DNA from: Sphingomonas daechungensis | GTDB lineage: Bacteria; Pseudomonadota; Alphaproteobacteria; Sphingomonadales; Sphingomonadaceae | DNA length: 64,000 nt | NCBI RefSeq assembly: GCF_014489495.1 | Contig: NZ_CP060780.1 | Span: 2,615,001 to 2,679,000, forward strand | Direction: 5' to 3' | Shown: positions 59,145 to 64,000 of the stretch, piece by piece | Position numbering within the stretch: the first letter of the stretch is position 1 | Layout of the letters: each line of letters starts with the position of its first letter | Translations under genes and position numbers: made by a program | Notes under the pieces: model-generated | Told to the model about the DNA's origin: nothing | Databases searched by the model: none | The model's input: only the letters and a program-made list of their open reading frames with translations

Positions 59145-60298
59145 ATGACCGACATCGATACCTTCCGTTCTGAAACCCGCGATTGGCTGGAGGCGAATTG
59201 CCCGCCGGAAATGCGCGAGCCGATGCGGTCCGAAAAGGACGCCTGCTGGGGCGGCCGCAACTGGACGTTCCAGAGCGATGCTCAACGCCAGTGGCTCGAA
59301 CGCATGGTCGAGCGTGGATGGACCGTCCCGCATTGGCCAAAGGATTATGGCGGCGCCGGCCTGTCCCCGGCCGAAGCCAAAGTCCTTAAGGAGGAAATGG
59401 CGCGGATCAGCGCGCGGCAGCCGCTGACCAGCTTCGGCATCTCGATGCTCGGCCCGGCGCTTCTGAAGTTCGGCAACGAGGAGCAGAAGAGGCGCTTCCT
59501 TCCCGAGATCGCGCGCGGCGAAATCCGCTGGTGCCAGGGCTATTCGGAGCCCGGCGCCGGGTCTGACCTCGCCGGCCTGCAGACCAAGGCCGAGGACAAG
59601 GGCGACCACTGGCTGGTCAACGGCCAGAAAGTGTGGACCAGCTACGCCGACCAGGCCGACTGGATCTTCTGCCTGGTCCGCACGTCGAGCGAGTCCAAGC
59701 ATTCCGGGATCAGCTTCCTCTTGTTCGACATGGCCAGCCCGGGCGTCTCGACCAAGCCGATCCTTCTGATCAGCGGCAACTCGCCGTTCTGCGAGACCTT
59801 CTTCGACGACGTCGAAGTGCCCAAGGACCAGGTCGTCGGTGAAGTGAACCGCGGCTGGGACGTTGCCAAATATCTGCTCGGCCACGAACGCGAGATGATC
59901 GCGGGATGGGCCTTGGCGGCGGATCCGGCGGAACGCTGGGCGCAGCGCTCAAGCCGGACAATGCACTGCTTCGAGCCGAGCTTGCCGCCTTCGACGTGGA
60001 CGCCCTCGCCTTCGCGGCGATGAGCGAGCGTTTCTTTGAAATGTTCAAGGCCGGCGAAGCGCATCCGGCCAGCCCGTCCATGATGAAATATGCAGGCACC
60101 GAGCTCAACAAGCGCCGCCACGAACTGGTCATGGCCGCGGGTGGCTCCGACGCGCTCGAATGGGACAGCGAACGGTCCCACGAAGGCAAGGCCGCGCGCG
60201 ACTGGCTGCGCACCAAGGCCAATTCGATCGAAGGCGGCACGAGCGAGATCCAGCTCAACATCGTCGCCAAGCACATTCTCGGCCTCCCGGGAGCCTGA
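59145..60298 (+). CDS. Acyl-CoA dehydrogenase
   Basis: Reconstructed as about 384 residues. RGWTVPHWPKDYGGAGLSPA, WCQGYSEPGAGSDLAGLQTK (FAD-binding) and NGQKVWTSYADQADWIFCLV form the N-terminal half. The frame jump at GGG 59903-59905 restores EMIAGMGLGGGSGGTLGAAL, and the C-terminal IEGGTSEIQLNIVAKHILGL is conserved. Three bases before the next dehydrogenase gene, so the two are likely partners of a heteromeric enzyme, as in sterol or other complex-substrate degradation. Confidence 0.93.
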
Positions 60299-60301
60299 CG
60301 C

Positions 60302-61426
60302 ATGCCACTTCTGAACGACGACCAGAAAATGCTTCAGGAAACCGCCGCGACCTTTCTTCGCGACGAGGGCGGACCGGCGAAGCAGCTTCGCCACTGGCGG
60401 GATACCGGCTGCACCGATGGTTACGGCAGCGAGCTGTGGAAGCAATTCGGTGAGCTGGGCCTGACCGGGATCTGCATTCCGGAAAGCGAAGGCGGCCTTG
60501 GCCTCGGCTCGGTCGAAGCCGCGCTGGTGCTGGAGGAAATCGGCCGCAATCTGACACCCTCACCTTTCCTGACTACGGCCGTCGTCGGCGCTCGCGCCAT
60601 CGAAGGCACCGACCATGCCGAGCGCTGGTATCCTGCCATTCTCGCGGGAGAGGCCGTGCTTGCACTCGCGGTCGATGAAGGCCGCAGGCATTCGCCTGAA
60701 CAGACCAAGCTCGCCGCCCAGCGGCGCGGCAACGGCTTCGTTCTCAACGGGGCCAAGCAATTCGTGGTCCAGGGAAATTCCGCCGACGCGATCCTCACCG
60801 TCGCGCGCACGGCCGGGGCACCCGGCGATCGCGACGGACTAACGCTGTTCGCGGTTCCCAAGGGCGCCGCGGAAGTCGAGAGCGTCACGCTCACCGACAG
60901 CTCGAAGGCCGCGCGGCTGCGCTTCGACAATGTCGAACTGGATGCGGATGCCGTGGTCGGCGACGTCGATAATGGCTGGGCACCTCTATCCCGTGCTTTG
61001 GCCGCGGGCCGCGCCGGAGTCTCGGCGGAGCTGGTCGGCGTCGCCGCCGGAGCCTCGGCGATGACCGTCGACTATCTCCGCCAGCGGAAGCAGTTCGGGA
61101 AGCTGATCGGCGAGTTCCAGGCGCTGCAGCATCGAGCGGCGCACCTCTACGGCGAGATCGAGATCGCGCGCGCCGCGGTCCTGAAGGCCGCCGAGCTCAT
61201 CGATTCCGGCGACGAGAAAGCCGAGCTGATGACGGCGGTCGCCAAGGCAAAGGCCGCGGCGGTGTCCAAGCTTGCCGTCCAGGAGGGCGTCCAGATGCAC
61301 GGTGGTATCGGCATGACCGACGAGCACGACATCGGCCTGTTCATGAAACGAGAAGCGGTGCTCGGCGAGCTGTTCGGCGATGTCTACTACCACCGGGACC
61401 AGGTCGCGGCGCTCAGCGGCTACTGA
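60302..61426 (+). CDS. Acyl-CoA dehydrogenase, small-family partner
   Basis: 374 residues, intact. LGLTGICIPESEGGLGLGSV, LVLEEIGRNLTPSPFLTTAV, DYLRQRKQFGKLIGEFQALQ and MHGGIGMTDEHDIGLFMKRE are ACAD features. It pairs with the preceding dehydrogenase gene, which fits heterotetrameric (alpha2beta2) acyl-CoA dehydrogenases. Its end overlaps the opposing thioesterase by seven bases. Confidence 0.92.
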   Translation: MPLLNDDQKMLQETAATFLRDEGGPAKQLRHWRDTGCTDGYGSELWKQFGELGLTGICIPESEGGLGLGSVEAALVLEEIGRNLTPSPFLTTAVVGARAIEGTDHAERWYPAILAGEAVLALAVDEGRRHSPEQTKLAAQRRGNGFVLNGAKQFVVQGNSADAILTVARTAGAPGDRDGLTLFAVPKGAAEVESVTLTDSSKAARLRFDNVELDADAVVGDVDNGWAPLSRALAAGRAGVSAELVGVAAGASAMTVDYLRQRKQFGKLIGEFQALQHRAAHLYGEIEIARAAVLKAAELIDSGDEKAELMTAVAKAKAAAVSKLAVQEGVQMHGGIGMTDEHDIGLFMKREAVLGELFGDVYYHRDQVAALSGY

Positions 61427-61803
61427 CCCCGGTCGAGCAGGAAATTGAGCCGCGCGCTGGCGATCGGCGTCGACCGGTCGGTCTGCCACGCGAACGCCTC
61501 GACATTGGCGATGCGGGCGCCGAGCCGCTCGATAGTCGCGCTGGCGAACGTCTCCCGCGCCGTCCCGCCGCGCATGTAGTCGACTGTGACGGTGATCGGC
61601 TTCATCGCGACGCTTTCGTCGTCGACTTGTCGGCGAAGCGTCGTGAATGCCGCAAATTCGAGGAGGCCCGCAATCGCTCCGCCGTGCAGATAGCCCGGCC
61701 GCCCGATGACGTCATTGTGGAAGGGCATCACCATCACCGGCCCGTGATCGCTCTCCTCGACACGGAGCTGGAGCAATCGGGCATATGGAGGGAGCGGTTT
61801 CAC
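61420..61803 (-). CDS. PaaI-type hotdog thioesterase
   Basis: 127 residues from a GTG at 61803. VMPFHNDVIGRPGYLHGGAI with AGLLEFAAFTTLRRQ is the hotdog-fold acyl-CoA thioesterase motif (HGG), followed by KPITVTVDYMRGGTARETFA. It hydrolyses acyl-CoA. The frame stays open upstream, but no better start codon exists before the neighbouring 49-residue ORF, so the 5' end is uncertain. Confidence 0.82.
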   Translation of the reverse strand: MKPLPPYARLLQLRVEESDHGPVMVMPFHNDVIGRPGYLHGGAIAGLLEFAAFTTLRRQVDDESVAMKPITVTVDYMRGGTARETFASATIERLGARIANVEAFAWQTDRSTPIASARLNFLLDRGQ

Positions 61804-61849
61804 GCCGCGGATGTAGCGGCTGGCGGCGGCGCGCCAAGTCTTTTCGGGT

Positions 61850-61999
61850 TCAGCCCTTCGACTTGAACCCGCAGACAGCGCCGAGCACGAAGCTGGTGAA
61901 CAAGGCGAGCTGAACCTTTCCGGTCGGATCATGCCAGCCGAAATAGGTGGACCCCCAGCCGAACAACGCGATGAACATGGCCATTGCAAGATAAACCAT
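61850..61999 (-). CDS. 49-residue membrane protein
   Basis: Short ORF from ATG 61999 with a good GGAAAG ribosome-binding site 6 bases before it. Two hydrophobic segments (MFIALFGWGSTYFGW and ALFTSFVLGAVCGF) are joined by a short polar loop containing HDPTGK, and the end is basic. No family recognised. It lies 46 bases upstream of the thioesterase on the same strand. Confidence 0.6.
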   Translation of the reverse strand: MVYLAMAMFIALFGWGSTYFGWHDPTGKVQLALFTSFVLGAVCGFKSKG

Positions 62000-62117
62000 G
62001 TACGCTTTCCTTTACACCGCCGGACAAGCTTCCGGACGTCCCAGAATGCGCCCAACAAGGTAAACAGACCGTAAAACCTTGCCGTCTACGACTGCGGTGG
62101 CCATAGGCGCTTGCCAC

Positions 62118-62193
62118 GCCGGATTAGCTCAGTTGGTAGAGCAGCGGTTTTGTAAACCGAAGGTCGCGGGTTCGAATCCTGCATCCGGCACCA
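62118..62193 (+). tRNA. tRNA-Thr (TGT anticodon), CCA encoded
   Basis: Complete cloverleaf. The acceptor stem GCCGGAT/ATCCGGC closes with discriminator A and encoded CCA. The D-arm has AGCTCAGTTGGTAGAGC, the T-arm GCGGGTTCGAATCCTGC, and the anticodon loop TTTGTAA gives TGT. The first anticodon-stem pair (G-A) is a mismatch. Confidence 0.93.
62165..62193 (+). other. Candidate island attachment site (tRNA 3' end)
   Basis: The T-arm to CCA segment of tRNA-Thr is the usual core site for P4-type tyrosine integrases, and an integrase of that class starts 162 bases downstream. The matching copy that would mark the other island end is not in the window. Confidence 0.5.
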
Positions 62194-62354
62194 TCATTTT
62201 TTCCCATGAAATCTCATTAAGGCTCAAGACGAGCAATTTTACGAGAGAGAATCCCTCTGGCGTAGTCCCAACTTGTCCCATATGTTCCAATCAGAGCTCA
62301 CGATATTTGGGGTAAGATGGAGGGTATGGAATTCCGCGCTGGGGGTATGGTTCG

Positions 62355-63614
62355 ATGCTAACCAACCGACAGTGCCAAACTGCGGTGCCACGCGAGAAGG
62401 ACTACAAACTTGCGGATTCGGGCGGCTTGTATCTCCATGTGCTGCGTACTGGCTCCAAGATCTGGCGGTGGAAGTATCGAATCCACGGCAAAGAGAAGAA
62501 TCTCACGTTCGGGCCATATCCGGACGTGTCGCTAGCAGCTGCACGAGACCAGCGAGACGAAGCCCGAAAGCTCAAGCGCGGCGGATCAGACCCTTCCGTA
62601 GCGAGGAAACAGCAGCGGGCGGCGTCGGCCAGTTCAGCAAAGCAGACGTTCGAGGTTGTCGCGCTGGAATGGCATGCTCGACAGCAAGCAAGATGGACCG
62701 AGCGCCACAGCAATATCGTGCTTGGTCGGCTCAAAGCAGAAGTCTTTCCCCACATCGGGGCTGTACCTGTTCGGCAGGTGACGCCGCCAATGGTGTTGGA
62801 CGTTCTCAGGAGAATGGAGAAGCGCCGCGCAGTCGATCTTGCCCGTCGGGTGCAGCAGTACATCTCGGCAACCTACATCTATGCGCTTGGATCAGGCTCG
62901 GCAGAAACCAATCCAGCGGCGGATATGCAGAAGGCGCTGCCGCCGGTGCCCAAGCGCAAATACCCGGCTCTGCGTACAGTCGAGGAAGCGCGGGCGCTGC
63001 TGCGAGCAGCCGAGGCTGCTCCAGGCCACCCGCTTACAAAGCTGGCCTCCAGGCTCATTGCTTTGACGGCTGTGCGCTCGGGTCCATTGCGCCACGCGGA
63101 ATGGTCGGAGTTCGAGGGGCTCGAAACGAGTACGCCAATCTGGCGAATTCCAGCGGCAAAAATGAAGCTGTCGCTCGAGCAGAAAGAGCAAGAGGCATTC
63201 GAGTTCATTGTGCCCTTGGCACCAGCGGCAGTGGAGATCGTGAAGCTCGTCAAACAATTCTCCGGTCGGGCGCCCTATCTCTTTCCGAACGGTCGCAATT
63301 CTCGGGCGCCAATGAGCGAGAACACCTTATCGATTGCATATCGACGGCTCCCTGCATTCAACAGCCGGCACGTACCACACGGGTGGCGATCAACCTTCAG
63401 CACGATAATGAACGAACGTGCCGAGCGCGCTGGCCGAACTGGCGATCGCAACATCATAGATCTCATGCTGGCGCATCAGCCGAAGGGGGTCGAAGCAATC
63501 TACAATCGTGCGTCCTTTATGGAGCGCCGGCGCGAGATTGCTCAGGAGTGGGCCGATCTGTTGTTCGAAGGTTTGCCGCCGAGCTCGTCGCTTATCGAGG
63601 GCCAGCGCAACTAG
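62355..63614 (+). CDS. P4-type tyrosine recombinase/integrase
   Basis: 419 residues, intact. N-terminal DUF4102-like arm-binding domain (KLADSGGLYLHVLRTGSKIW, RWKYRIHGKEKNLTFGPYPD), a core-binding domain, and a catalytic domain with TAVRSGPLRHAEWSEF (first Arg), HVPHGWRSTFSTIMNERAER (HxxR), LMLAHQ and AIYNRASF (Tyr nucleophile). It lies directly downstream of tRNA-Thr in the same direction, with lower GC than the chromosome genes to its left, so it is the integrase of a genomic island. Confidence 0.95.
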   Translation: MLTNRQCQTAVPREKDYKLADSGGLYLHVLRTGSKIWRWKYRIHGKEKNLTFGPYPDVSLAAARDQRDEARKLKRGGSDPSVARKQQRAASASSAKQTFEVVALEWHARQQARWTERHSNIVLGRLKAEVFPHIGAVPVRQVTPPMVLDVLRRMEKRRAVDLARRVQQYISATYIYALGSGSAETNPAADMQKALPPVPKRKYPALRTVEEARALLRAAEAAPGHPLTKLASRLIALTAVRSGPLRHAEWSEFEGLETSTPIWRIPAAKMKLSLEQKEQEAFEFIVPLAPAAVEIVKLVKQFSGRAPYLFPNGRNSRAPMSENTLSIAYRRLPAFNSRHVPHGWRSTFSTIMNERAERAGRTGDRNIIDLMLAHQPKGVEAIYNRASFMERRREIAQEWADLLFEGLPPSSSLIEGQRN

Positions 63615-63639
63615 CCTCCTTCGACGGGCGGGCAGGCTG

Positions 63640-64000
63640 ATGGCCCGCTCGTTCGGCGAAATCGCTTTCAACATCGCGGCAGAGAAGGCGACGCGGTCCT
63701 TCCAGCCGGTCCGGCGAAACAGCTACTACGCCAATGATCCTAGAGCGACCGCTGTGTGGCAGCCGATTGGCCGGAGCAATCAGGAGGCTCGGGTGATCAT
63801 CGGGATACGCATGCATGCTGCGCAGTCCTATGACCGTAAGCACAAGCAGAAAGGGCAGAGGAACGGTCCTCTTGGCAGCATTGGTATTGATGTGCTGCGG
63901 GAGCTTTATCGCATGGTCGACTATCGTACCGGCCGCCTCGATCCTTCGATCGCCACCATATGCGACAGAACGCGGCGATCGAAGCAGGCCGTCGTGGATG
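63640..64000 (+). CDS. Partial Rep-like/wHTH protein of the island (runs off the window)
   Basis: Open from ATG 63640 to the window end with at least 120 residues. Basic; GSIGIDVLRELYRMVDYRTG and LDPSIATICDRTRRSKQAVV look like a winged-helix DNA-binding domain of replication initiators found next to integrases on small islands. The C-terminus is missing. Identity uncertain. Confidence 0.55.
   Translation, partial: MARSFGEIAFNIAAEKATRSFQPVRRNSYYANDPRATAVWQPIGRSNQEARVIIGIRMHAAQSYDRKHKQKGQRNGPLGSIGIDVLRELYRMVDYRTGRLDPSIATICDRTRRSKQAVVD

Noticed and set aside
62273-63640. 455-residue ORF overlapping the integrase in another frame
   Set aside because: No protein-like pattern. The integrase frame carries all catalytic motifs.
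1-64000. CRISPR arrays, rRNA genes or insertion sequences
   Set aside because: No regularly spaced repeats, no rRNA signatures, and no transposase other than the island integrase were seen.

Overview
The window looks like a chromosome segment from a sphingomonad (Alphaproteobacteria, Sphingomonadales). The supporting evidence is high GC, a PEPxxWA-type exosortase system, a crtY-crtI-crtB/crtZ carotenoid set, a short LOV-HTH photoreceptor of the Erythrobacter EL222 type, and many GTG/TTG starts with 1-4 base gene overlaps. The genus is not determined.

Sequence quality matters for every entry. By hand I find about 49 places where a clear reading frame jumps, always as if one base were missing, and nearly always inside a run of G or C (often four or five bases read as three or four). 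I treat these as likely sequencing or assembly errors. The affected genes are given as single CDS features over both frames, with the jump position stated, rather than as pseudogenes.

Layout. (1) 0.1-1.1 kb: a secreted CAP protein and a retropepsin-like protease. (2) 1.2-29.7 kb: a large exopolysaccharide/exosortase locus. It holds a Wzy-like polymerase/ligase, several glycosyltransferases, a methyltransferase, a Wzx-like flippase, a Gfo/Idh/MocA oxidoreductase and an epimerase. These are followed by exosortase, EpsI, an accessory membrane protein, an EpsD-like PPIase lipoprotein, a BY-kinase-like ATPase, Wzz, an outer-membrane barrel, Wza, a TPR lipoprotein, an undecaprenyl-phosphate sugar transferase, a WecG-type transferase, a SleB hydrolase, a GT25-like protein, a DUF1996 protein, phosphomannose isomerase, a Tad-like protein, one PEPxxWA-CTERM protein with a clear terminator, and UDP-glucuronate decarboxylase. 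(3) 29.7-37.8 kb: mixed housekeeping genes (receiver protein, second SleB hydrolase, EVE protein, cupin, GT32-like transferase, TypA/BipA, stress-type small protein, MarR, MFS, cytochrome b561). (4) 37.8-43.5 kb: fatty-acid oxidation (FadJ-like multienzyme, SDR, acyl-CoA dehydrogenase) and a Baeyer-Villiger-type flavin monooxygenase. (5) 43.5-46.7 kb: lipoproteins and a TonB-dependent receptor. (6) 46.7-54.5 kb: LOV-HTH regulator, polyprenyl diphosphate synthase, IspH, DUF2141 protein, crtY-crtI-crtB, a sterol-desaturase-family oxygenase and crtZ, together a pathway from isoprenoid precursors to hydroxylated beta-carotene, plausibly under light control. (7) 54.5-56.4 kb: PilZ protein and SulP transporter. 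(8) 56.5-58.2 kb: a lower-GC islet with a methyltransferase and a TPR/GT9-like protein. (9) 58.4-62.0 kb: DUF4402 surface protein with terminator, a pair of acyl-CoA dehydrogenases, a thioesterase and a 49-residue membrane peptide. (10) 62.1-64.0 kb: tRNA-Thr followed by a tyrosine integrase and the start of a Rep-like HTH gene, that is, the edge of an integrated genomic island continuing beyond the window.

The EPS genes cover sugar supply (ManA, UXS, epimerase), lipid-linked assembly (sugar transferase, WecG, GTs), flipping and polymerisation (Wzx, Wzy), length control and export (Wzz, BY-kinase, Wza, barrel), and surface anchoring of a PEPxxWA protein by the exosortase.
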